Assembly (NCBI GenBank): GCA_041749535.1
Contig: JBGTBE010000088.1
Coordinates: 62,001-126,000 of the forward strand
Direction of reading: 5' to 3'
Length of the DNA: 64,000 nucleotides
From: JBBQZU01 sp041749535
Lineage (GTDB): Bacteria > Bacteroidota > Bacteroidia > Flavobacteriales_D > Cryomorphaceae
In this document: positions 35,271 to 43,043 of the stretch, piece after piece
Position numbering within the stretch: position 1 is the stretch's first letter
How the letters are laid out: every line of letters begins with the position of its first letter
The notes under the pieces: model-generated
Database searches by the model: none
What the model was told of the DNA's origin: nothing
The model's input: only the letters and a program-made list of their open reading frames with translations
Translations under genes and position numbers: made by a program

Positions 35271-36509
35271 TTAAGGTTTGTAAATGAGATATTGGGTGCG
35301 CATTGTAGAGAAAGCCTCTAGGTCCTTCTTCCAACTTTCGCGTATGAATACCTCATCCTTACCTGCTGTGATATACTGCCTTAACTGGTCATTGCCAGCC
35401 AAAAGATCAAAAAATCCTGATTTCAGAAAAAATTTTGATGCATCGCCAGTTTCTGAATACATGCGAAGCAGGTATGAAAGGTTGATGCGATCAGGTACTC
35501 CTTCAGTGGAAATGGTAGAGCGTAGGTCGTAACCCCTGCAAAGCTTATTCTCATGAGGAGGAGAAGTTGAAGCTCCTATTATCGATTTAGGTGTGAAAGT
35601 GAAAGAGCCCAGTTTGTTGGTTGGCTCACCCATAATTTCGAAGGGTGAATCTGTCCCCCTGCCAACACTCACTACGGTGCCTTCGAAAAAACACAATGAA
35701 GGATATAGATAAATGGATTGCATGGATTGCAAATTCGGAGATGGACCTGTGATGATATCGCACTTTGTTGATCTCGTATAATTTGAGCACGGTATAACCT
35801 GAAGATTTGCTTTCACACCACCTTTGAGCCAACCTTCTCCATTGATCATTTGCGCGTACTCTCCTATTGTCATTCCATAAACTATTGGGACAGGATGTAA
35901 GCCTACAAACGATGTGAAGGAGGTATCAAGCACCGGACCATCAACATAGTGAATATTTGGGTTTGGCCTGTCCAAAACCACAACGGGTACACCTGCTTCG
36001 GCACAAGCTTCCATGACATAATGCAGTGTAGACAAATAAGTGTAGAAGCGTGCTCCAACATCCTGAATATCGAAGAGCACAGCATCTATATTTTTCAGGC
36101 TTGTCGGAGATGGCTTTTTTGATTTTCCATAGAGCGATATTACCTGCAATCCTGTGCGCTTATCGGTCTCATCCTGAATTCTAGCACCATCGGCATGGTT
36201 GCCTCTAAATCCGTGTTCAGGCGCAAAAACACTTACCACCTGTACACCCGCACTTAAAAGGGTATCTACAAGATGTACGCCCTCAATTGTACTCGTATGG
36301 TTGGCAACGATCACTACCCTTCTATCCTTCCACTCACCCATCATTTCCATAAAGGTGTAGATACCCGGAAGCACTTTTGTTGGTTTAAGTATGTTTGTTT
36401 CAAGTTCCAGTTCCTCCTTTTCTTGGGCAACAGGCTCTTTTGCTGATTGAAGGGTACATGCCAGCATACATGTGTGGATGGTAGTCAGAAATAAGGCAGC
36501 TATTTTCAT
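35271..36509 (-). CDS. DUF1343 (NamZ-type) exo-N-acetylmuramidase, lipoprotein
   Basis: 412 residues with a lipoprotein signal (MKIAALFLTTIHTCMLACTL; lipobox LAC, Cys about residue 18). DUF1343 proteins are the NamZ family, exo-beta-N-acetylmuramidases that release MurNAc from peptidoglycan fragments. Visible conserved segments are VIVANHTSTIEGVHLVDTL, FAPEHGFRG, FDIQDVGARFYTYLSTL, VVLDRPNP and GRGTDSPFE. The function fits peptidoglycan recycling or scavenging at the outer surface of the inner or outer membrane. Its start lies 18 nt from the divergent permease gene at 36528. Confidence 0.88.
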   Translation of the reverse strand: MKIAALFLTTIHTCMLACTLQSAKEPVAQEKEELELETNILKPTKVLPGIYTFMEMMGEWKDRRVVIVANHTSTIEGVHLVDTLLSAGVQVVSVFAPEHGFRGNHADGARIQDETDKRTGLQVISLYGKSKKPSPTSLKNIDAVLFDIQDVGARFYTYLSTLHYVMEACAEAGVPVVVLDRPNPNIHYVDGPVLDTSFTSFVGLHPVPIVYGMTIGEYAQMINGEGWLKGGVKANLQVIPCSNYTRSTKCDIITGPSPNLQSMQSIYLYPSLCFFEGTVVSVGRGTDSPFEIMGEPTNKLGSFTFTPKSIIGASTSPPHENKLCRGYDLRSTISTEGVPDRINLSYLLRMYSETGDASKFFLKSGFFDLLAGNDQLRQYITAGKDEVFIRESWKKDLEAFSTMRTQYLIYKP

Positions 36510-36527
36510 ACTTTTACGACAACCGGA

Positions 36528-38075
36528 ATGGCTTCCGATTCTTTTGCTAAGGAATTGAACACACCACTTTACATTGCAAAGCGATTAATAACACGCGAAA
36601 GTACCGAAAAGGGGCTATCCAAACCCATTGTGCGCATAGCAGCTATTGGAATCGCATTGGGAGTAGCGGTTATGATGATGGCCGTAGGCATTGTTACAGG
36701 ATTCCAGGAAGAAATTCGCGAAAAGGTAATTGGCTTTGGGTCGCACATTCAAATTACAAACTTTGGAAATCAGGAACGGTACAATGACCCGAAGCTTGAG
36801 ATTGCACAGGATTTTTATCCAAGCCTTGATACCCTCAAAGAAGTAGAAAGCATTAGCGTATTTGCTTTGAAGCAGGGCATGGTTCAAACTGAAGAAAATA
36901 TTCAGGGGGTTTTCATCAAAGGAGTTGCACCGGACTGCGACTGGTCATTTATCCAATCACACTTGGAATCTGGTAGGATTCTAGCGCTATCATCCAATGC
37001 CACTTCTGATGAAATTCTCATTTCATCCTATCTGGCTGGCAGACTCGGGCTGGCCCTTAACGACATGGTGACTGTATATTTTCCAAACGCCAAGAAAGGC
37101 CTAAGTCAGAGAAGACTTAAAATTATAGGACTGTTCAACACAGGCCTTCGAGACCTTGACGCCCAATTTCTCTTTGTGGATATTGGAGTGCTTCGGAAAG
37201 TGAATCAGTGGGGACTCGATGCGCAGCTCCTGCTTTCATCTTGCAACGAGGGTATGGTTACCCTGGAAGCGCGTGGCTTTGGCGGAGATGGAGACCATAG
37301 ATACACTTGGAGTGTAGATTCTTTGCGGGGTGAGGGTCCACATGAATTTTCGATTCAGAGCGATACGACCATATACGTGGTATTGCGCGACAGAAGCAAC
37401 ACGATTCCCGATACAGCTTGGTTCACAGTGTCATTATCAGGAATAGATGCGTCCCATTGCCCTGATACAACTGAGTATAACATTTATACATCAGGTGGAA
37501 GTGGTAAATACTATACTGGTGGATTTGATGTAAGACTTGCCAAATATGAAGAGATGGATCGTATGGAAGAGTTTGTATACAAGCATCTCAACTATAATTT
37601 ACGCACTACCACCATCACACAGCGCTCACCAGAAATATTCAATTGGCTCGAAATGCTCGATCTCAATACTGCAATTATAATAGTCCTAATGATTCTGATT
37701 TCTGTGATAAACATGACTTCAGCATTGCTAATTCTCATTATGGAACGCATATCGATGATTGGAATTCTTAGAGCAATGGGTGCCACATCATGGATGGTAC
37801 AAAAAGTATTTCTCGTGCAGGCCGTGTATATCATTGGCATTGGCATGGTTGCAGGTAATATTCTAGGCATAGGTACAGCTTTGCTACAACGTGAATTTGG
37901 GTTTCTAAAATTGGACCCTGAAAACTATTATGTATCTGAAGTACCGGTACTGATCAACACAGAACATATTCTCCTGTTAAATGCGGGAACATTGGTCATC
38001 TGTGTGCTACTATTGCTTATTCCTTCCCTTACCGTGAATCAAATACAGCCAGCCAAAGCCATACGCTTCGATTAA
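36528..38075 (+). CDS. LolC/E-like FtsX-type ABC permease with inserted domain
   Basis: 515 residues. One N-terminal TM (about 36-60, IVRIAAIGIALGVAVMMMAV), a large extracytoplasmic part, and three C-terminal TMs (about 383-510) with the FtsX-family NMTSALLILIMER and ILRAMGATSWMVQKVF signature. LolCDE-type transporters release lipoproteins from the inner membrane in Gram-negatives; the ATPase is not adjacent. Residues about 236-328 carry a beta-rich, possibly Ig/PKD-like insertion (TLEARGFGGDGDHRYTW) absent from ordinary LolC/E. ATG at 36528; an alternative TTG at 36555 (LNTPLYIAKR) matches the usual family start and has AAGGAA before it. Confidence 0.85.
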   Translation: MASDSFAKELNTPLYIAKRLITRESTEKGLSKPIVRIAAIGIALGVAVMMMAVGIVTGFQEEIREKVIGFGSHIQITNFGNQERYNDPKLEIAQDFYPSLDTLKEVESISVFALKQGMVQTEENIQGVFIKGVAPDCDWSFIQSHLESGRILALSSNATSDEILISSYLAGRLGLALNDMVTVYFPNAKKGLSQRRLKIIGLFNTGLRDLDAQFLFVDIGVLRKVNQWGLDAQLLLSSCNEGMVTLEARGFGGDGDHRYTWSVDSLRGEGPHEFSIQSDTTIYVVLRDRSNTIPDTAWFTVSLSGIDASHCPDTTEYNIYTSGGSGKYYTGGFDVRLAKYEEMDRMEEFVYKHLNYNLRTTTITQRSPEIFNWLEMLDLNTAIIIVLMILISVINMTSALLILIMERISMIGILRAMGATSWMVQKVFLVQAVYIIGIGMVAGNILGIGTALLQREFGFLKLDPENYYVSEVPVLINTEHILLLNAGTLVICVLLLLIPSLTVNQIQPAKAIRFD

Positions 38076-38082
38076 ATTGGGC

Positions 38083-38090
38083 TACCTTTG
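38083..38090 (+). promoter_or_regulatory. -7 promoter element for cystathionine beta-synthase
   Basis: TACCTTTG, an exact TAnnTTTG match, 18 bases before the ATG at 38109 and just after the permease stop. No good -33 TTTG is visible at the expected spacing. Confidence 0.55.
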
Positions 38091-38108
38091 CAGCAAATTT
38101 TTTTGACC

Positions 38109-39479
38109 ATGGCATTCCGCAGACCATACAACAACATACTTGAAACCATAGGTGATACGCCAATGGTGAGAATGAACCGAATTTGCCGCCACATTCCTGC
38201 GCAGATCTTCGCAAAGGTTGAGTACTTCAATCCCGGCCACAGCACCAAGGACCGTATGGCGCTGCGAATGATTGAAGACGCAGAAAAAGCAGGAAAGCTA
38301 AAACCGGGTGGCACCGTGATAGAATGTACATCCGGAAATACAGGCATGGGTCTCGCCCTTGCGTGTATTGTAAAAGGATACAAACTTATATGCACCCTAA
38401 GTGACAAGCAGAGTAAAGAAAAAATGGACATTCTGCGGGCTATGGGCGCTGAGGTACACGTATGCCCTACAAATGTTGCACCCGAACATCCAGACTCTTA
38501 CTACTCCGTTGCGTCAAGGCTGAATAAAGAGATACCTAACTCTTACTACCCATACCAGTATGACAATCTGAGCAACCGGCAGGCACACTACGATACTACA
38601 GGACCGGAGATATGGGAACAAACCGATGGCAAAATCACACATTTTGTAGTGGGCGTAGGAACCGGAGGCACAGTTTCGGGCGTTGCCAAATACCTGAAGG
38701 AGAAAAATCCAAATGTGAAAATATGGGGTGCAGATACGTATGGCTCGGTATTTAAAAAATACCATGAAACAGGTGTTTTCGATGAAAGTGAAATATACTC
38801 CTACATTACCGAAGGCATTGGTGAAGACATTCTGCCTAAGAATGTAGAGTTCTCTCTTATTGATCATTTCGAGAAGGTAACTGATAGGGATGGCGCGCTT
38901 TATACGCGAGATCTTGCGCGCAAAGAAGGGCTATTTTTAGGCTATTCAGCAGGTTCTGCGTATGCCGTCATAGAGCAAATGAAAGAGCACTTGACGAAAG
39001 ATGATGTGGTTGTAGTTCTATTTCATGATCATGGCTCACGCTATGTCGGCAAAGTGTTCAACGATGACTGGATGCGGGATCGTGGCTTTCTAAATGAGCG
39101 AAACAAATCAGCACTGGATCTTGTGAACAGGCATATAGACAAGCCTTTAATTACCATATCAGCTGATGAACTGATTAGCACTGCAGTGCAAAAATTGAAG
39201 AAATTCGAAATTTCTCAAATACCAGTAGTAAGCAACGGCAAGTTTGTTGGTTCTTTGGATGAGCGGCATGTTTTTGACCTGATTGTGCGAGGAGAACGTG
39301 TGGATCAAACACAGGTTAGAGATGTGATGGGTGCTCCTTTTCCTATCGTGGATAGTCAGGAAGACTTGCAAAGTGTAATCCGTCATGTAGATAAAAACAC
39401 ACCTGCAGTTATTGTGCGCATCGATGATGGGAAATACCATATAATAACAAGGCACGATCTCATTGCGGCACTGCATTAA
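38109..39479 (+). CDS. cbs: Cystathionine beta-synthase
   Basis: 456 residues from the ATG at 38109 (the frame can be extended to a TTG at 38088). A PLP-dependent fold-type II enzyme that joins serine and homocysteine to cystathionine, or as a close relative makes cysteine. PLP lysine in NPGHSTKDRMA (about 45-55), SGNTGMG pocket, GVGTGGTVSG phosphate loop. A pair of CBS domains follows (about 330-450), a regulatory nucleotide or SAM-binding module. The N-terminal heme-binding region of animal enzymes is absent. The stop overlaps the start of the metal-receptor gene by 1 nt (TAATG). Confidence 0.9.
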   Translation: MAFRRPYNNILETIGDTPMVRMNRICRHIPAQIFAKVEYFNPGHSTKDRMALRMIEDAEKAGKLKPGGTVIECTSGNTGMGLALACIVKGYKLICTLSDKQSKEKMDILRAMGAEVHVCPTNVAPEHPDSYYSVASRLNKEIPNSYYPYQYDNLSNRQAHYDTTGPEIWEQTDGKITHFVVGVGTGGTVSGVAKYLKEKNPNVKIWGADTYGSVFKKYHETGVFDESEIYSYITEGIGEDILPKNVEFSLIDHFEKVTDRDGALYTRDLARKEGLFLGYSAGSAYAVIEQMKEHLTKDDVVVVLFHDHGSRYVGKVFNDDWMRDRGFLNERNKSALDLVNRHIDKPLITISADELISTAVQKLKKFEISQIPVVSNGKFVGSLDERHVFDLIVRGERVDQTQVRDVMGAPFPIVDSQEDLQSVIRHVDKNTPAVIVRIDDGKYHIITRHDLIAALH

Positions 39480-40279
39480 TGCCTCAACATATAGATCAAA
39501 CCGGGCGCAGGGTCCTTATTCCCGAAAATCCTGTTCGGATTGTTTCACTCGTACCTTCAATCACTGAATATCTCGCTGATATTGGACTGGCAGATCATCT
39601 CGTAGGCATAACAAAATTCTGTATACATCCTGAGAAGTTACACAATAATGTATTTCAGGTTGGTGGCACCAAAGATTTCAAAGTCGAGAAAGTACGACAT
39701 GTTAAGCCCGATTTGGTTGTAGCGAATAGAGAAGAGAATGACCGAATTCTGATCAATCAAATAGCTGAGCATTTCCCTGTTTGGGTAAGTCAAATTTCTA
39801 ATGTAGAAGGTGCATTGGAAATGATGACTGAGCTTGGCAAAATTACCAATCGAAATGCAGAGGCAAGCAACTGGACCGAGCCAATACTCAAAGCCTATGT
39901 GGAGCTCCACCCTCCAGCTCCGGCACAAGCCACAGCATTGTACCTCATTTGGCGAAAGCCATATATGGCTGCCGGAACTGATACATTTATCAATGATATT
40001 CTTAGCAGACTTGGGTTTCAGAACAGCCTGCAATCATTCGGAAAGGCAGGTGAGCGGTATCCCGAATTATCTAAGAATGATATTGCCGCTCTGCAGCCGG
40101 ATTACATTTTTCTTTCATCTGAACCATACCCATTTAAGCAAAAGCACATTGAAGAACTGCAGCAGTTTGCTCAGAAATCTACCTTATTGGTAGATGGGGA
40201 GGCCTTCTCTTGGTATGGATCCCGTATGCTCAAATCATACCCATACTTGATCCAACTAAAAAAAGAACTAACCGGTTAA
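39479..40279 (+). CDS. Helical-backbone metal receptor (BtuF/periplasmic-binding type), no signal peptide
   Basis: 266 residues with the fold of cobalamin/siderophore binding proteins (BtuF, FhuD): VRIVSLVPSITEYLADIGL opens the N-lobe, followed by a long helix and a C-lobe. No signal peptide or lipobox precedes the first strand, so the protein as read would stay in the cytoplasm. It is translationally coupled to cbs (1-nt overlap), which is not a usual partner of a transport gene. The rest of an ABC importer is not nearby. A cobalamin or metal ligand is likely by family but not shown. Confidence 0.8.
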   Translation: MPQHIDQTGRRVLIPENPVRIVSLVPSITEYLADIGLADHLVGITKFCIHPEKLHNNVFQVGGTKDFKVEKVRHVKPDLVVANREENDRILINQIAEHFPVWVSQISNVEGALEMMTELGKITNRNAEASNWTEPILKAYVELHPPAPAQATALYLIWRKPYMAAGTDTFINDILSRLGFQNSLQSFGKAGERYPELSKNDIAALQPDYIFLSSEPYPFKQKHIEELQQFAQKSTLLVDGEAFSWYGSRMLKSYPYLIQLKKELTG

Positions 40280-40312
40280 CACATTATTATCAGTGGTTAC
40301 ATCCTAAACCCA

Positions 40313-40320
40313 TAGTTTTG
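40313..40320 (+). promoter_or_regulatory. -7 promoter element for the patatin gene
   Basis: TAGTTTTG fits TAnnTTTG exactly, 16 bases before the ATG at 40337. It suggests separate expression from the metal-receptor gene, which ends 33 bases upstream. Confidence 0.5.
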
Positions 40321-40336
40321 CCGTTGCTTGAAAGTG

Positions 40337-42643
40337 ATGAATCTTCGAATTATTGTCATCCTGTGTTTGTGCATCCTATCGGGAAAAGTACATTACCTCT
40401 ATGGGCAGCGCGTTGGGCTCGTTCTGAGCGGTGGTGGTGCATCTGGCCTTGCTCATATTGGCGTATTAAAAGCCCTTGAAGAACAGGAAATACCTATAGA
40501 CTTTATAACAGGCACATCAATGGGAGCAATTATAGGGGGGCTCTATGCCGCAGGGCACAGTGTTGAAGAGATTACAGACATAGTGAATGATCCAGCATTT
40601 ATACTTGCTATTAACGGAGAGCTGCAGCAAGATAATCTCTACTATTTCAGCACAGCCATTGAGGATGCATCGCTCATCAGGTTGAAGTTATCCACAGTCA
40701 ATCTCATTCAGAAATCTATTCCCACAAACTTGGTTACGCCAAATTTGATGGAGTACGAGCTCATGGATCTTACAGCACAGGCATCGGCTGCAGCAGGATA
40801 TGATTTTGACCATTTGATGATCCCTTTTAGGTGCGTTGCAGCCGATATTACAGACAAAAAACAGGTCGTTTTCTCCAATGGAAATCTCGCCATAGCAATG
40901 CGTGCATCTACCACATACCCATTTTACTTTAAGCCTATCAAGGTTGATGACAAGCTCCTCTTTGATGGAGGATTGTATAATAATTTCCCTGCTGATATAA
41001 TGTACAGTGAATTTTTACCAGATGTAATTATAGGCAGCAATGTAACATCAGGGTATGAAGGGCCAGAAGAGGACGACCTTCTTTCACAGATTAGAAACAT
41101 GATAAGCAGCCAGAGTAATTTTAGTATTGACTGTGAATATGGAATTATTATTGAACCGGAAACTACTATTGGCGTATTCGATTTTTCAAATCCAAATCCT
41201 GAAATTGAAAATGGATATGTAGCTACCATTAAGCAAATTGAAGTCATTAAAACTTTTGTAGAAGACCGGAAAAGCGCAGAAGACCTTGGAAAAGAGAGGG
41301 CGGAATTCAAAGCAAAATTCAGGCCCAAAAAAATAGGTGAGGTGAAAGTACAAGGCGATCTTACCAGAAAACAAAGAGATTATTTACTCTCCATGTTTGG
41401 CCCTCAGGGTAAGAAGTTAGAATATGAATTTCAAGACTTTAAAGGCCAGTTTCTTCGTGCTTCTCAGGACGAAAAACTGAGACACATCTATCCCATTTCT
41501 CAATTTAACAAGGACAGCGGCCATTTTGATGTAAACATGATTGTACAAAGGGAGCGGGACCTGACTGCGTATTTCGGTGGCAATTTTTCTTCTAGGCCCA
41601 TCAATATGGGTTACATAGGATTAAAGTACAATGTGTTCGGTCGCACATCTACCAGCATCATGGCCAATAGTTATTTCGGTAAATTTTATGGTTCAGCGCT
41701 TTTGAGTGCGAAAATAGATTTTGGTGGCAAGAAGCGGTATTACATAGCTCCCCATATCATTTTGAACAGATGGGACTTTTTCCGGAATCTGGCTACGTTT
41801 TTTGAGCAATCCAGACCATCATATATTGTAAAGAACGAAATATTTGGAGGCCTGGATGCGGTTACTTCCATGGGGAATAATGCTGTTCTCAAATTAGATT
41901 GGCGGTACGGCGAAACTTTGGATAATTACTATCAGACCCAGAATTTTACCGCTGAGGATACTGCTGATGCCACGCGCTTCTCACTCAACACTTTCGCACT
42001 CGGTATTGACCGGAACACTCTTAATAGGAAACAGTACGCAAACAAAGGTACAAGGCTTGAAATATCTATAAGAGGCAACACAGGAAAAGAGCGTACTGAA
42101 TATGGCACAACCATACCCAATAACGACTCTATTCTGGTGGCGCAGAGGCAATGGGCCGAGTTAGGTGTGAGTTATGAGAATTATTTCTTTAGAAAGGGCG
42201 CATTCATTATTGGCGGAGAGTTGGATGCGGTTTATTCAGGTAAACCAAATTTTGATAACTATACCGCTTCAGTGGTTTCTGCTCCAGCCTGGACTCCAAT
42301 ACCTGAGAGCAAAACCATATTCATCACCGAGCACCGCTCGAGGCAATATGCGGCAGGTGCGCTGAAATTTATCGTTGAGGTAAAACGCAACCTGGAAGTA
42401 CGAATGGAAGGGTACGTCATGCAACCCTTTGAAATATATACCAGAACGAGTGATGATAAAGCCATGATTGAAAACACTACAAATCAGCGATATTATATAG
42501 GCGCTGCTGCTATTGTTTTCCATAGTCCTCTTGGTCCGGTAAGCCTCAATCTCAATTACTATGAAGGGCGGGAAGATGGCCCGTGGAGTTTCCTCTTCAA
42601 TTTTGGATATACCATTTTCAACCGAAGCGTTTATCAGTTGTAA
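40337..42643 (+). CDS. Patatin-like phospholipase with Omp85-type barrel (PlpD-like)
   Basis: About 768 residues; ATG at 40337 starts the signal peptide MNLRIIVILCLCILSGKVHY (an in-frame TTG lies 9 bases upstream). Patatin domain (about 25-310): oxyanion loop SGGGASGLAHIG, nucleophile GTSMG, and catalytic Asp in DGGLYNN. Then a POTRA-like link (about 330-400) and a C-terminal beta barrel (about 420-768), resembling PlpD and TamA-type outer-membrane proteins, so the lipase is likely anchored in or sent across the outer membrane. Family members usually have Lys where this has Ser in the GGGxxG loop. Convergent with the DUF3467 gene. Confidence 0.9.
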   Translation: MNLRIIVILCLCILSGKVHYLYGQRVGLVLSGGGASGLAHIGVLKALEEQEIPIDFITGTSMGAIIGGLYAAGHSVEEITDIVNDPAFILAINGELQQDNLYYFSTAIEDASLIRLKLSTVNLIQKSIPTNLVTPNLMEYELMDLTAQASAAAGYDFDHLMIPFRCVAADITDKKQVVFSNGNLAIAMRASTTYPFYFKPIKVDDKLLFDGGLYNNFPADIMYSEFLPDVIIGSNVTSGYEGPEEDDLLSQIRNMISSQSNFSIDCEYGIIIEPETTIGVFDFSNPNPEIENGYVATIKQIEVIKTFVEDRKSAEDLGKERAEFKAKFRPKKIGEVKVQGDLTRKQRDYLLSMFGPQGKKLEYEFQDFKGQFLRASQDEKLRHIYPISQFNKDSGHFDVNMIVQRERDLTAYFGGNFSSRPINMGYIGLKYNVFGRTSTSIMANSYFGKFYGSALLSAKIDFGGKKRYYIAPHIILNRWDFFRNLATFFEQSRPSYIVKNEIFGGLDAVTSMGNNAVLKLDWRYGETLDNYYQTQNFTAEDTADATRFSLNTFALGIDRNTLNRKQYANKGTRLEISIRGNTGKERTEYGTTIPNNDSILVAQRQWAELGVSYENYFFRKGAFIIGGELDAVYSGKPNFDNYTASVVSAPAWTPIPESKTIFITEHRSRQYAAGALKFIVEVKRNLEVRMEGYVMQPFEIYTRTSDDKAMIENTTNQRYYIGAAAIVFHSPLGPVSLNLNYYEGREDGPWSFLFNFGYTIFNRSVYQL

Positions 42644-42664
42644 AAAGTAGAAGGAATCTCAGAA

Positions 42665-42994
42665 TTAAGCCTGTGCTGTAGGCCCTCCAAAGCTCATTGG
42701 AAAAGAACCTCCTTCGTGCGACTTAGCATCACTTATGGCTCCATGCACGGCTTCATACTTTTCAATATTGTCACGAATGGCGTGTAGAAGGCGCTTGGCA
42801 TGCTGAGGTGTAAGCACTATTCGGGACTTTACTCTTGCCTTAGGCATACCGGGCATTACGCGCACAAAGTCAATCACAAACTCGGCATTTGAATGTGTAA
42901 TAATAGCGAGATTGGAATAAATTCCATCCGCAATATCTTCACTCAATTCAATATTAAGTTGGTTTGGACCCTTTTCTGTTTTTTGGTCTGACAT
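42665..42994 (-). CDS. DUF3467 domain protein
   Basis: 109 residues, a small alpha-beta protein with the family core VRVMPGMPKARVKSRIVLTP and the helix HAKRLLHAIRDNIEKYEA. Members are found in Bacteroidota, often directly downstream of rpoC as here; no function is established. A terminator (43005-43035) separates it from rpoC, so it may have its own promoter; I did not find a clear one. Flexible Gly/Ser/Pro-rich C-terminal tail. Convergent with the patatin gene, 21 bases away. Confidence 0.88.
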   Translation of the reverse strand: MSDQKTEKGPNQLNIELSEDIADGIYSNLAIITHSNAEFVIDFVRVMPGMPKARVKSRIVLTPQHAKRLLHAIRDNIEKYEAVHGAISDAKSHEGGSFPMSFGGPTAQA

Positions 42995-43004
42995 AATTCT
43001 AGTA

Positions 43005-43035
43005 TTTAAAAAAAGCCTCCCCGAAGGGAGGCTTT
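43005..43035 (-). terminator. Terminator after rpoC with UUCG tetraloop
   Basis: On the minus strand a 10-bp stem (aaagcctccc / gggaggcttt) encloses the very stable UUCG loop, followed by seven Us. It lies 8 bases after the rpoC stop and ends the rpoBC transcript. Confidence 0.95.
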
Positions 43036-43043
43036 CAGATTTG

